Notes under the pieces: model-generated
Databases searched by the model: none
The model's input: the letters and a program-made list of their open reading frames with translations, nothing else
Told to the model about the DNA's origin: nothing
DNA from: Flavobacterium kayseriense
Lineage (GTDB): Bacteria; Bacteroidota; Bacteroidia; Flavobacteriales; Flavobacteriaceae
Direction: 5' to 3'
DNA length: 64,000 nt
NCBI RefSeq assembly: GCF_014305095.1
Contig: NZ_JACRUI010000001.1
Location: forward strand, 255,197 to 319,196
Shown: positions 54,272 through 62,685 of the stretch, piece by piece
How the letters are laid out: every line of letters starts with the position of its first letter
How positions within the stretch are numbered: position 1 is the stretch's first letter
Translations under genes and position numbers: made by a program

Positions 54272-54625
54272 TTAAGTAAAAACAGTTGGTGGTCCTCTAT
54301 GGGCGTACAAACTTCCTGAAAAGGATAAGATTCCTTTTGCAGTTTTATAAAAATAAGGTACTTGATTAAAATTTGTAATCAGCTTGTAAGCAATAACCTT
54401 GGGAGCTAGATAAGAGCCAAAACTAAAGTGACAAACTTTACAATCATCTACAGTGTGATGCTGGTGTGTTATTTCAGGCTCACCGTAGTTATTCTTTTTA
54501 TGATGACACTCTTTGTCTGCAAATTGCTGGACAAAATGCTCATAAGTATGCAGCGATTGAAACAGTATTGAGAACAATACCGTCATCACTAATGACATAC
54601 TTACAATGAGTTTTTTACTTTGCAT
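54272..54625 (-). CDS. Small His/Cys-rich membrane-anchored protein linked to the TonB receptor
   Basis: About 117 aa from ATG at 54625 (MQSKKLIVSMSLVMTVLFSI, one N-terminal helix). The middle is metal-ligand rich: ECHHKKNNYG, ITHQHHTVDDCKVCHFSFG. The end, YAHRGPP, recalls DUF2946-type proteins found beside copper or zinc receptors. A longer frame from TTG at 54676 starts inside the asd terminator and is rejected. A -7-like TACCTTTG at 54632-54639 would place the transcript start at or near this ATG, so Met27 of the long frame (54598) is an alternative start. Confidence 0.7.
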   Translation of the reverse strand: MQSKKLIVSMSLVMTVLFSILFQSLHTYEHFVQQFADKECHHKKNNYGEPEITHQHHTVDDCKVCHFSFGSYLAPKVIAYKLITNFNQVPYFYKTAKGILSFSGSLYAHRGPPTVFT

Positions 54626-54631
54626 CGCTAA

Positions 54632-54639
54632 CAAAGGTA
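54632..54639 (-). promoter_or_regulatory. Candidate -7 element TACCTTTG
   Basis: Minus-strand TACCTTTG fits TAnnTTTG. It lies between the asd terminator and the His/Cys-rich gene; transcripts would be leaderless or nearly so if the 54625 ATG is used. Confidence 0.4.
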
Positions 54640-54656
54640 CTAAAAACATAAAAAAG

Positions 54657-54706
54657 AAAACCATTTGTTTTAACAAAACATAAAGAATGTTAAAACAAAT
54701 GGTTTT
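54657..54706 (-). terminator. Terminator of asd, perfect 19-bp stem
   Basis: AAAACCATTTGTTTTAACA (54657-54675) and TGTTAAAACAAATGGTTTT (54688-54706) are perfectly complementary with a 12-nt loop; a T-rich run follows on the minus strand. It begins 22 nt after the asd stop. Confidence 0.85.
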
Positions 54707-54727
54707 ATCTTTTGGTTATAATTGTAT

Positions 54728-55723
54728 TTATACTAAGTTGTGACTTCTTAAATATTCAGCAATTTGAATCGTGTTAGTAGCAGCACCTTTGCGCAAGTTA
54801 TCAGCAACCACCCACATGTTTATGGTATTAGGTTGCGACTCATCTCTTCTAATACGCCCAACAAAAACTTCGTTTTTACCTTCGGCATACATAGGCATTG
54901 GATACTCAAATTCTTGTAAATTATCTTGAACAACAATACCGTCTGTTTCTTGTAAAATAGTACGAACCTCATTTACATCGAAGTCATTGGTAAACTCTAC
55001 ATTTAATGCTTCACTGTGACCTCCTACAATAGGCACACGAACTGCAGTAGCGGTAACAGCTATAGTGTTGTCGCTTAATATTTTCTTAGTTTCACGAACT
55101 AACTTCATTTCTTCTTTGGTGTATCCATTCTCTTCGAACGAATCGCATTGTGGAATTGCATTTCTATGAATAGGATATTTGTACGCCATCTCACCATCTA
55201 TTCCAGCATATTCGTTTTCGAGTTGTTGCACTGCTTTTACGCCCGTTCCAGTAATCGATTGGTAAGTAGAAACGATGATTCTCTTAATATTGTATTTTTT
55301 ATGCAAAGGAGCCAATGCTAAAACCATTTGGATCGTTGAGCAGTTCGGATTTGCAATAATCTTATCCTCCTTAGTTAATTCAGATGCATTAATTTCTGGT
55401 ACTATCAGCTTTTTTGTTGGATCCATTCTCCATGCAGATGAATTATCAATCACAGTTGTTCCTACTGCCGCAAATTTAGGCGCCCACTCTAATGATGTTT
55501 CACCTCCAGCGGAAAATAAGGCAATATCAGGTTGCATGGCAACAGCCGTAGCTAAACCTACTACTGCAAATGTTTTTCCGTTAAAAGAAATTTCCTTACC
55601 AACAGATCGCTCTGAAGCAACAAGAATCAAATCGTCAGCATTAGAAACAAAATTTCTTTCTGCTAAAACCTGTAACATAACCTCACCAACCATACCGGTT
55701 GCACCTACTACTGCTATTTTCAT
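54728..55723 (-). CDS. asd: Aspartate-semialdehyde dehydrogenase
   Basis: This 331-aa enzyme reduces aspartyl phosphate for lysine, threonine, methionine and diaminopimelate synthesis. It shows the NADP loop GATGMVGEVML (residues 8-18), the catalytic Cys128 in ANPNCSTIQM, and IVSTYQSITGTGVKA; His is in VPIVGGHSEALN. Length is normal. Monocistronic, with its own promoter and terminator. Confidence 0.97.
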   Translation of the reverse strand: MKIAVVGATGMVGEVMLQVLAERNFVSNADDLILVASERSVGKEISFNGKTFAVVGLATAVAMQPDIALFSAGGETSLEWAPKFAAVGTTVIDNSSAWRMDPTKKLIVPEINASELTKEDKIIANPNCSTIQMVLALAPLHKKYNIKRIIVSTYQSITGTGVKAVQQLENEYAGIDGEMAYKYPIHRNAIPQCDSFEENGYTKEEMKLVRETKKILSDNTIAVTATAVRVPIVGGHSEALNVEFTNDFDVNEVRTILQETDGIVVQDNLQEFEYPMPMYAEGKNEVFVGRIRRDESQPNTINMWVVADNLRKGAATNTIQIAEYLRSHNLV

Positions 55724-55758
55724 TTTATTATAAATTTAGGACTATTGTTTATATGGAA

Positions 55759-55766
55759 CAAAAGTA
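55759..55766 (-). promoter_or_regulatory. Promoter -7 element TACTTTTG of asd
   Basis: Minus-strand TACTTTTG fits TAnnTTTG, 36 nt upstream of the ATG at 55723. Confidence 0.45.
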
Positions 55767-55837
55767 AGTAATAAAGAAATAAAAATAAGACCATTCACAA
55801 AAAGTAACAAAATGTTACAATTATAACAAAAAAGAAA

Positions 55838-55861
55838 AACCACCCAATTTCTTGGGTGGTT
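55838..55861 (-). terminator. Terminator of mscL
   Basis: AACCACCCAA (55838-55847) and TTGGGTGGTT (55852-55861), 4-nt loop, T-rich tail on the minus strand, 26 nt after the mscL stop. Confidence 0.88.
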
Positions 55862-55886
55862 AAGTTGAACATATAATGCAGCGGTC

Positions 55887-56303
55887 TTATTTTTTTAACA
55901 AATCTCTAATTTGAGTAAGTAACTCTTCTTGCGTAGGTCCAGCTGGTGCTGCAGGAGCAACTTCCTCTTTCTTTTTCATTCTCTCAGCAGCTCTTAAAAC
56001 TATAAATACAAAAAGAGCAATGATTACAAAATTAATAATTGCTTGTACCAAGTTACCGTAGGTTATTACGGCTGCTCCAGCTGCTTTCGCAGCATCAAGA
56101 TTAACGTAACTTTCTCCGTTCAATGCAATAAACTTAGTTGTAAAATCTACACCTCCCGTTAACAAACCAACTACTGGCATAATAATATCGTCAACAGCTG
56201 AACCAACAACTTTGCCAAATGCACCACCAATAACTACAGCAGTTGCTAAACTTAATACATCGCCTTTCATTAAAGAGGCTTTAAAATCACTAAAAAATCC
56301 CAT
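55887..56303 (-). CDS. mscL: Large-conductance mechanosensitive channel MscL
   Basis: This 138-aa protein has two helices: M1 with [20 protein letters not shown] (the glycine/alanine pore helix) and M2 with [17 protein letters not shown], and a cytoplasmic C-terminal helix ([13 protein letters not shown]). It opens under hypo-osmotic shock. Length and motifs are typical. Confidence 0.97.
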   Translation of the reverse strand: MGFFSDFKASLMKGDVLSLATAVVIGGAFGKVVGSAVDDIIMPVVGLLTGGVDFTTKFIALNGESYVNLDAAKAAGAAVITYGNLVQAIINFVIIALFVFIVLRAAERMKKKEEVAPAAPAGPTQEELLTQIRDLLKK

Positions 56304-56393
56304 ACTTCTAAATTAAAATTAATACTGTTTTTGAATAATCTAAACTATGTTAAAAAAAACTTAAAAACATAAATACACGTTAATAAGCCGTTA

Positions 56394-58838
56394 TCAACGA
56401 TAAAATACACGTTTTACTCGTTGTGAAATACTTGTCAGCACTTCGTATGGAATCGTATTAAGTTTTTTTGCTATAAAGGAGACTGTTGGTTTCTCTCCAA
56501 AAATAATAACAGAATCCCCCTCTGTACAATCAATTTCAGTGACATCTACCATGAGCATATCCATGCAAATACTACCTATAATTTTTGCTTTCTTATCCTT
56601 GATGATTACAAATCCTAATCCATTTCCCCAACCTCTCGAAATACCATCAGCATAACCAATAGGAATTGTTGCGACCTTCGTAGGTCTATCAGCTACGAAT
56701 TTACGTCCATAACCCACGCTTTCTCCAGCTCCTATTGTTCTTGTTTGTGATATAACTGATTTAAGTGTCCCGACATTCTCTAAAAATTGCTGTTCGGCTG
56801 GATCGTTCGAGACGCCGTACAATCCTATTCCTAAACGGACCATATTGTATTGTGCATCCGGAAAATTACTTATTCCAGAAGTGTTTAGTATGTGACGAAT
56901 TGGATTAATATCCAATTCCTTTATTATTTTAGATGATAATTTTTCGAATAATTGAATTTGTTTTAAAGCAAATCCTAGATGCTCTAAATCATCGCTTGTC
57001 GCTAAATGTGATAAAATACTTTGCACTTTTACTGTACTTTCTCCTTTTAATGCTGCAATTAGTTCATCGAGCGAATTTTCTTCGAATCCCAAGCGGTGCA
57101 TTCCAGTATCGACTTTGATGTGAATAGGGAAATGTTGTAAGTTTTTTTTCTTTGCGATTTTTAAAAAAGCATACAATCCTTTTAAACAATATATTTCAGG
57201 CTCTAATTTGTGTTGTATTATAGCAGCAAAACTAGTGTTCTCCGGATTTAATACCATTATTGGTAATTTTATACCTCCGTTTTTCAATGAAATTCCTTCA
57301 TCGGCGAAAGCCACACCTAAATAATCAACCTTGTGATACTCTAACAACTTTGCGATTTCTAAACCTCCATTACCATAACCAAAGGCTTTTACCATCACCA
57401 TCATTTTTACTTTTGGAGCAAGCTTTGACTTGAAAAAATTTAAGTTATAGCTAATCGCATTTAAATTGATTTCTAGAACTGTTTCATGGGTTTTTTCCTC
57501 TAATAGATACACAATTTCTTCAAACTGAAAAGATCGTGCTCCTTTAATCAAAATTGTTTCGTTACTAAAATCGAGTGTTTCAAAATTAGCTATAAAATCA
57601 GCCGTAGTATCAAAGGTGGTGCAGTTTACAAAGGAATCTTTAAAAGCTGAAATAGTAGTCCCTATTCCTATTACTCTAGTAATATTATTCGAAACTACTA
57701 ACTGCGCTACTCTCGAATACAAATCCTCTATTGCTAGTCCACTTTGAAAAATGTCGGATAAAATAAGTGTTTTTTTAGAAAATTGTTTTTGACTTTCTAA
57801 AAAATCTAAGGCTATTTTTAAAGATTGAAAATCAGAACTGTAACTATCATCTATTATACTACAATTATTAATTCCGTTTTTTACTTTTAATCGCATTTCA
57901 ACAGGAAAAAGCAACGCCATTCGAGACTGAATGGTTTCGAAATCATAATTAAAATAAAGCAAAACAAGTAAACAGGAAATAGCATTTTCGATCGAAGCCT
58001 TGTCTTGAAAAGGAATACTTAACTCAAAACTTTGCTCCTTATACTGATATGATACTGTTGTAAGACCATTAAGAGTATTTTTCTTGGTTACAACGACATT
58101 GGCACTTTTATCATTGTAGCTCCAAGAGAATGTTTTTATATCACTTGCTATGCAGGAATCTACTAAAACATCTTTTTGATAAATGAGTACTTCACAATCT
58201 TTAAATAGCAACAGTTTTTCATTAATCTTTTGCTTTAAGCTAACAAAACCCTCGTCATGTGACGAACCAATACTAGTTAAAACTCCAATAGTAGGTTTTA
58301 TAATTTGTTCCAACTTAACCATCTCTGCGACAGTAGAGATTCCTGCCTCGAAAATCCCTAAATTATGCTTTTCATTTATGGCAATGACAGATAAAGGCAC
58401 GCCTACCTGTGAGTTATAACTTTTAGGGCTACGGATTACATTAAAATCAGGACTTAGCAGAAAATTAAGCCACTCTTTTACTATGGTTTTTCCGTTACTT
58501 CCTGTTAATCCAATCACTGGGAAATCGAAAAAGCTACGGTAATAACCTGCGAACTGCTGCAAAGCGACCAATGTATCATTGACTACTAGAAAATTAGCAC
58601 TATTAGCACATTCTTCAGGTATATGACTCACCACAAAATTACTAACTCCTTTTTCAATTAAATCTTTAATGTAACTGTGTGCATCATTATTTGGGCCTAC
58701 AATAGCAAAAAATAGGGTACTATCGCTATTTTGTAAGGAACGACTATCGATGGAAACGGAACTAACAACTCCCTCTTTCTCGTGTCCTGAAAAACGGGCA
58801 TTAAGTACAGAAATAATATTTTTGATAAGTATACTCAT
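56394..58838 (-). CDS. Bifunctional MurF ligase-alanine racemase fusion
   Basis: This 814-aa protein joins two enzymes. Residues about 1-440 are MurF (UDP-MurNAc-tripeptide:D-Ala-D-Ala ligase; ATP loop IGLTGSNGKTIVKEWL near 90-105). Residues about 450-814 are alanine racemase, with the PLP lysine in MVMVKAFGYGNGG and the base Tyr in GAGESVGYGRKF. Such fusions are common in Bacteroidota; the MurF half sometimes lacks key residues, but the P-loop is intact here. It links D-alanine supply to peptidoglycan precursor assembly. Confidence 0.95.
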   Translation of the reverse strand: MSILIKNIISVLNARFSGHEKEGVVSSVSIDSRSLQNSDSTLFFAIVGPNNDAHSYIKDLIEKGVSNFVVSHIPEECANSANFLVVNDTLVALQQFAGYYRSFFDFPVIGLTGSNGKTIVKEWLNFLLSPDFNVIRSPKSYNSQVGVPLSVIAINEKHNLGIFEAGISTVAEMVKLEQIIKPTIGVLTSIGSSHDEGFVSLKQKINEKLLLFKDCEVLIYQKDVLVDSCIASDIKTFSWSYNDKSANVVVTKKNTLNGLTTVSYQYKEQSFELSIPFQDKASIENAISCLLVLLYFNYDFETIQSRMALLFPVEMRLKVKNGINNCSIIDDSYSSDFQSLKIALDFLESQKQFSKKTLILSDIFQSGLAIEDLYSRVAQLVVSNNITRVIGIGTTISAFKDSFVNCTTFDTTADFIANFETLDFSNETILIKGARSFQFEEIVYLLEEKTHETVLEINLNAISYNLNFFKSKLAPKVKMMVMVKAFGYGNGGLEIAKLLEYHKVDYLGVAFADEGISLKNGGIKLPIMVLNPENTSFAAIIQHKLEPEIYCLKGLYAFLKIAKKKNLQHFPIHIKVDTGMHRLGFEENSLDELIAALKGESTVKVQSILSHLATSDDLEHLGFALKQIQLFEKLSSKIIKELDINPIRHILNTSGISNFPDAQYNMVRLGIGLYGVSNDPAEQQFLENVGTLKSVISQTRTIGAGESVGYGRKFVADRPTKVATIPIGYADGISRGWGNGLGFVIIKDKKAKIIGSICMDMLMVDVTEIDCTEGDSVIIFGEKPTVSFIAKKLNTIPYEVLTSISQRVKRVFYR

Positions 58839-59034
58839 GATTGTTATTTGCTAATTTTGGCTTACTTCGTCCTGCTTTTTAAATCTCAGTATTGACGCAA
58901 CAAGACCCTTTTGCCTCAAAAATAAGACTTCTTTTCAAAACTGGAGTACTCTCCCGTCAGTAATTAGATAAACTCGAACCCTACTTTTCTTGTTTTATTC
59001 TTAAGATGCTACTTATTTTAATGATAACAACAAA

Positions 59035-59682
59035 ATGATATTTATTATATTTGCTTTAGAACCAATATTTGATACCTTGAAAAAATACCTCACTTTATTC
59101 TCTTACATTTTTCATCCTGTATTCATTCCAGTTTACGCGACTTTGTTTTATATTTTTGCAAAAAACGCTGACATTGGTTTTCAAGAAAAAATTTTCATAC
59201 TCCTTCAGGTCTTCATTGTAACATTAGTAATTCCTATTCTATTTTTCTTTTTGCTAAAAGCAACCGGTAAAATTAGCTCTTTGATGGTTCCTGATATTGC
59301 AGAAAGAAAGCTGCCACTAGTAATACATTCGTTTTTGATTATTATTTTAGTTAAGCAAAGTATTACGCTAGATCGCTATAGCGAACTACATTTTTTTATG
59401 CTTGGTGCGTTAATGAGCACGTTGATCGCTCTAATTCTCTTGTTTTTTAAGTCAAAAGCGAGTTTGCATATGATGGGGATCACTGGCTTGACTATCTTTT
59501 ATTTCGGGTTAAGTATTGCGCACCAAACACAAAACATCGGTTTCTTTGCAGCACTAATTTTTACGAATGGTTTAGTCGCTTCGTCGCGCCTAGAAATGAA
59601 AGCGCATACCACAAAGGAAATACTAATAGGCATGCTTTTAGGCGGAAGTCCGCAGCTTTTATTGATGCCATTATGGTTATAG
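59035..59682 (+). CDS. Integral membrane protein, conserved in Bacteroidota
   Basis: This product, up to 215 aa, has about six membrane helices (YLTLFSYIFHPVFIPVYATL through GMLLGGSPQLLLMPLWL). I recognise no characterised family, though part recalls PAP2-like membrane cores. The start is uncertain: ATG at 59035 gives 215 aa, while a -7-like TATATTTG at 59046-59053 lies inside that frame and a TTG at 59077 would give 201 aa beginning MKKYLTLFSYIF. It overlaps the convergent barrel gene by 6 bp. Confidence 0.75.
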   Translation: MIFIIFALEPIFDTLKKYLTLFSYIFHPVFIPVYATLFYIFAKNADIGFQEKIFILLQVFIVTLVIPILFFFLLKATGKISSLMVPDIAERKLPLVIHSFLIIILVKQSITLDRYSELHFFMLGALMSTLIALILLFFKSKASLHMMGITGLTIFYFGLSIAHQTQNIGFFAALIFTNGLVASSRLEMKAHTTKEILIGMLLGGSPQLLLMPLWL

Positions 59683-60414
59683 AATATAAAATATAATACC
59701 CAATTGCAAGGATCTAAAGTCCACTTTTTGACCATTTACTTCGGCGGATTTAAACAGCGGATTTAGTCCGTAGTACGCATAGAGATTGATGGTATTGTAT
59801 CCTCCTGATAAATATACACCGTACAAAAAATCATTAAAATCATTATTATTTGTTATGACTGTTTTAGCTGTAGATGTCTTAAAAACAGACTTATCATAAA
59901 GCAAATAACTAAACTTTACACCTCCATACACTCTCCAAAACTTATAACTTTCAAAAGTTGATGATCGCCATCTAAATTCTAACGGAACTTCAACTAATAA
60001 TTGAGTAAATTTATTTTTTTCAAAACCCGCTCCATCATTATCAATAGTATAATTATTTAGTCCACCTACTTTCGAAATAGTTAAATTTTCATTGTAATTA
60101 TTGAGAGCAAAACCTAGACCGGTCGCAATGGCTACATTCCTGTTTTTATTAATGGGCATGTCTCTCAAAAATCCAGCAGAGACACCCAATGAGATTTTTT
60201 GTTGCGAAAGATTTTCTGGTTTGTTTTGAAGCGTATTATATGTTAGACCTACATAAAACTGATCTTCTCTGTAAAGGGAATCAACTGGTTTTGTGGATTG
60301 TAGTTCCGGAATTGGTTTTTCTTGAGCAATTGCAGAGCATACAAAAAGTAGCACAAAAGAACTAGTAAGTAAATTCTTAATGTATATCCATCTTGCAGAA
60401 AATCCCATAATCAT
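59677..60414 (-). CDS. PorT-like outer-membrane beta-barrel protein
   Basis: This 245-aa protein starts MIMGFSARWIYIKNLLTSSF with a signal cut near AIAQ. The body alternates polar and hydrophobic residues as an eight- or ten-strand barrel (YVGLTYNTLQNK, QLLVEVPLEFRWRSS, LYGVYLSGGYNTINLYAYYG) and ends in an aromatic-flanked strand (SLQLGIIFYIL). It is of the outer-membrane beta-barrel/PorT superfamily, function unknown. ATG at 60414 is chosen because a promoter -7 box lies between it and a TTG at 60456. Confidence 0.8.
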   Translation of the reverse strand: MIMGFSARWIYIKNLLTSSFVLLFVCSAIAQEKPIPELQSTKPVDSLYREDQFYVGLTYNTLQNKPENLSQQKISLGVSAGFLRDMPINKNRNVAIATGLGFALNNYNENLTISKVGGLNNYTIDNDGAGFEKNKFTQLLVEVPLEFRWRSSTFESYKFWRVYGGVKFSYLLYDKSVFKTSTAKTVITNNNDFNDFLYGVYLSGGYNTINLYAYYGLNPLFKSAEVNGQKVDFRSLQLGIIFYIL

Positions 60415-60453
60415 CTTATTATAATTAAAATATACCTTTGCTATGCGCTGCCA

Positions 60454-60461
60454 CAAATATA
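60454..60461 (-). promoter_or_regulatory. Promoter -7 element TATATTTG of the barrel gene
   Basis: Minus-strand TATATTTG fits TAnnTTTG, 40 nt upstream of the ATG at 60414. It decides the start against the TTG at 60456, which overlaps it. Confidence 0.55.
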
Positions 60462-60770
60462 AGATTTTTTAGAGGTAAAGATGAAGTTAGCTATTTTTTC
60501 ACCTGTGCGATTTAAAAAAAATATCTTCAAACTACTATATATCAAAAAAACAGACCACCATTTAAACATAAAATATTTCCGTTTCGTGAAGCATTCAAAT
60601 TTGCAGAAAAAACAGAATGAACTTCATTAACCCCACAAAAAGACATATTATAAAGGAATAAAGCTTAGTTTTAAATTCTTTGGAATTTTAGATTTTATTT
60701 TAATGTATTCCCAAATTAAAAGTTTGACTCACTCTAAAACAAAAAATGCTCCCCTTTCAGGAAGCATTAT

Positions 60771-60793
60771 TGGTTTGCAGAGAGAAAGGGATT
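60771..60793. other. Candidate attachment-site remnant (tRNA 3'-end-like)
   Basis: TGGTTTGCAGAGAGAAAGGG then ATT reads, on the minus strand, like the end of a tRNA gene (AATCCC, a pyrimidine-rich acceptor, terminal ACCA), but no complete tRNA is present. It lies where core genes give way to phage-like genes. Weak evidence. Confidence 0.3.
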
Positions 60794-60929
60794 TTAATTT
60801 TACAATATTAAAATTATCTTAGGCTGTAAACCCTTGTATATCAACACTATTTTTTTATTCAAAACTTATTTTTAGTTCTATTTTGACACAAATATGACAC
60901 AGGGCAAAGCTCCTAATGTGCCGTACTTA

Positions 60930-61301
60930 CTACTTACACGTCACTTTTTTTAATTCAAAAAGTATATCCTCAAGCTTACTATAAATATCTTCCTGCCCTA
61001 TTTTTTTAGAGTATTTTGGTTCTGGTTCATTTACAATTACGCTAGTTTCATTTTCACTTCCTATAAATATATTATCATCATCCTTCAATAGCCAGTTTAA
61101 ATTCAAATCTGGAAAAATCTCCATTAATAAATCTATAATTTTAGTGCCTATATTTTGTTTTCCACGAGTATAGGCGTTCCATTGTGAATAATTTACATTG
61201 AAATCATCACAAAACATTGGCAGATAGGACTTCTCCGGATACCCTTTGTTTGCTCCATAAATCTCAATTAATCTTGATATTTTTTCTCCAGCTATATTCA
61301 T
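60930..61301 (-). CDS. Phage-repressor-like HTH protein
   Basis: About 123 aa from ATG at 61301 (MNIAGEKISRLIEIYGANKG). The N-terminal 75 residues look like an HTH of the phage-repressor type: LPMFCDDFNVNYSQWNAYTR, GKQNIGTKIIDLLMEIFPDL, NLNWLLK. The last element (P-x-L-x-x-x-WLL) is typical of repressors of Bacteroidota phages and mobile elements. The rest is acidic with a C-terminal helix (YSKLEDILFELKK) for dimerisation. It is divergent from the 61398 gene. A longer TTG-started frame from 61349 overlaps the operator and is rejected. Confidence 0.75.
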   Translation of the reverse strand: MNIAGEKISRLIEIYGANKGYPEKSYLPMFCDDFNVNYSQWNAYTRGKQNIGTKIIDLLMEIFPDLNLNWLLKDDDNIFIGSENETSVIVNEPEPKYSKKIGQEDIYSKLEDILFELKKVTCK

Positions 61302-61333
61302 AAATCTATTTTTTTTTAAAAAAGTAGTGTTTT

Positions 61334-61353
61334 TTAATTGATATTTCAATTAA
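61334..61353. promoter_or_regulatory. Candidate operator, inverted repeat TTAATTG-N6-CAATTAA
   Basis: Perfect 7-bp arms at 61334-61340 and 61347-61353, centred between the divergent repressor gene and the first early gene. The left arm contains the -33 TTG of the plus-strand promoter, so a bound dimer would block it. Confidence 0.6.
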
Positions 61354-61367
61354 TCTATATATATTTG
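61338..61367 (+). promoter_or_regulatory. Promoter of the island's early genes
   Basis: TTG at 61338-61340, 19-nt spacer, TATATTTG at 61360-61367: a near-ideal Bacteroidota promoter about 30 nt upstream of the ATG at 61398. Confidence 0.65.
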
Positions 61368-61397
61368 TCAAACCAATCTTAAACAAATTATAAACAA

Positions 61398-61697
61398 ATG
61401 ACAAACAAAGATAACACAGTTCCCGCCGAAAACAAAAAAGCATTTACCCCAAAGCTCATAAACGAAGCCTTAGAAAGTCTTCCAAGCAACTATGTAAACC
61501 AGACTTTAATTATTCTGGACAAATGGAAAGACAGCGGTTTGATCGAAAACACTTTCTCCCGAGTTTATATTTCTAGAGTTAAAACTGGACTGAATGGCGC
61601 TTTCAACGAAGACATTATGAACGCACTTGTAGAAGTGGGTATGAATAACAAGAAAGTACAGGAGAAGTTTGGCCGTAAAACAAAAAAAACCTCTTAA
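61398..61697 (+). CDS. Small phage/element protein, unknown function
   Basis: This 99-aa protein is mostly helical and basic at the end (EKFGRKTKKTS). The core, FTPKLINEALESLPSNYVNQ and TFSRVYISRVKTGLNGAFNE, recalls nothing I can name; the RVYISRVKTG segment could be a recognition helix of a small DNA-binding protein. First gene of the plus-strand early operon, under the promoter at 61338-61367. Confidence 0.7.
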   Translation: MTNKDNTVPAENKKAFTPKLINEALESLPSNYVNQTLIILDKWKDSGLIENTFSRVYISRVKTGLNGAFNEDIMNALVEVGMNNKKVQEKFGRKTKKTS

Positions 61698-61737
61698 TCT
61701 AATTAAAGATCTCGAGGCTTAATTCATTCATTTAGCG

Positions 61738-62010
61738 ATGACAAATATAAACAATTACCCCGTAAAACAGAGAAATAAGACTATTTATTCAACAGTTGAC
61801 ATTCCTCTAACGCCTTTTGAAATTGACATGATAAAGCTTTTGGCTACCGAGGATACGCTTCCCGTAATTGCCGAAAAACTAAAAGTGTGCATCAACACTT
61901 TTGAAACCAGAAAACACAAACTGTTTGAAAAACTACATGTGTTGTCCCGTGCCAGACTGGTGGCCGTGTGTTATGATTTAAGAATCTTAAAACCTCAGAT
62001 ATGCACGTAG
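61738..62010 (+). CDS. LuxR-type helix-turn-helix protein
   Basis: This 90-aa protein is little more than a LuxR/GerE HTH: LTPFEIDMIKLLATEDTLPV, IAEKLKVCINTFETRKHKLF and EKLHVLSRARLVAVCYDL. The T-x-x-x-x-K-x-x-L-x-x-K-L pattern of the recognition helix is intact. There is no receiver or ligand domain, so activity must be set by abundance or partners. Probably controls island genes. Confidence 0.85.
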   Translation: MTNINNYPVKQRNKTIYSTVDIPLTPFEIDMIKLLATEDTLPVIAEKLKVCINTFETRKHKLFEKLHVLSRARLVAVCYDLRILKPQICT

Positions 62011-62159
62011 CACTTCCCACTAAAAAACAGGCTAGAATTTTAGGATTGAAAATAAACGAAATAGATCTATCAGAAGATTACAGTCCCAGAGACAAATTAC
62101 TGATGATGAACTTCTATAAAAAGAAACTCCGAAAGCTCTATCCTAATAAAAATATCTAA
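62001..62159 (+). CDS. 52-aa island protein, unknown
   Basis: ATG at 62001 overlaps the end of the HTH gene by 10 nt. The product runs MHVALPTKKQARILGLKINE, IDLSEDYSPRDKLLMMNF, YKKKLRKLYPNKNI. It is basic and helical, with coding-like composition; I recognise no family. Overlap suggests coupled translation. Confidence 0.6.
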   Translation: MHVALPTKKQARILGLKINEIDLSEDYSPRDKLLMMNFYKKKLRKLYPNKNI

Positions 62160-62164
62160 TACAC

Positions 62165-62186
62165 AAGCCCGCCACCAGACGGGCTT
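62165..62186 (+). other. GC-rich hairpin between island genes
   Basis: AAGCCCG (62165-62171) and CGGGCTT (62180-62186) with an 8-nt loop, 26 nt before the next ATG. No T tract follows on the plus strand, so it may be an mRNA processing or translation-control hairpin, or a weak terminator. Confidence 0.5.
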
Positions 62187-62211
62187 ACTAAACCAAAAAA
62201 AAGCACCATTT

Positions 62212-62682
62212 ATGTCAAACGAAAAAATAAACTCCCAGATCGCTCTTCTACAGGAGCAAATTTATAACCTAGAACAATCAGGATATTTTACTGAAAAAGA
62301 AATGGATTCTCAATCCTTTGCTCTTCGTCAAGAAATCGAGGCCTTACAATCGCAATTACTTCCTATAGAAAAGGTTCTTGGAGTTTCAGAGGATGAAGTT
62401 GTATTACTTGCTAAAACACTTAAAAGCTGTTTTACTGCTGAAAGAATAGCACCTACTCCTTACGGAATGTCTCCAGGTTGCTATATCGAAGGCTCACGAT
62501 TTCATAAGCAATATTTCTCGCAAATGCCCTCTCCAGCACTATTAAACACATGGAACACCTTAAAACTGGAAATGTCATTTGTAAGTAAAGATGATGATTC
62601 TAAGTCCATAGACATGCAGCAGGATCATTTTACAGATAGTTGGAACATAGTAGGCAGAGAACTAATAATCAGTAAAGGATAA
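62212..62682 (+). CDS. Coiled-coil island protein, unknown
   Basis: This 156-aa protein has an N-terminal coiled coil (INSQIALLQEQIYNLEQSGY, MDSQSFALRQEIEALQSQLL) and a C-terminal globular part (PGCYIEGSRFHKQYFSQMPS, DSWNIVGRELIISKG). I recognise no family. It precedes the primase gene by 3 nt, so it is co-transcribed and may belong to the replication module. Confidence 0.75.
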   Translation: MSNEKINSQIALLQEQIYNLEQSGYFTEKEMDSQSFALRQEIEALQSQLLPIEKVLGVSEDEVVLLAKTLKSCFTAERIAPTPYGMSPGCYIEGSRFHKQYFSQMPSPALLNTWNTLKLEMSFVSKDDDSKSIDMQQDHFTDSWNIVGRELIISKG

Positions 62683-62685
62683 TCT

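Larger units (their letters stand above)
60415..60929. other. Gene-free boundary between core genes and the island
   Basis: About 515 bp holding the barrel gene promoter, a small hairpin at 60745-60768 (AATGCT/AGCATT), a tRNA-3'-end-like stretch at 60771-60793, and a direct repeat GACACA at 60885-60890 and 60896-60901 (11-bp period). No ORF is convincing here. Confidence 0.5.
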
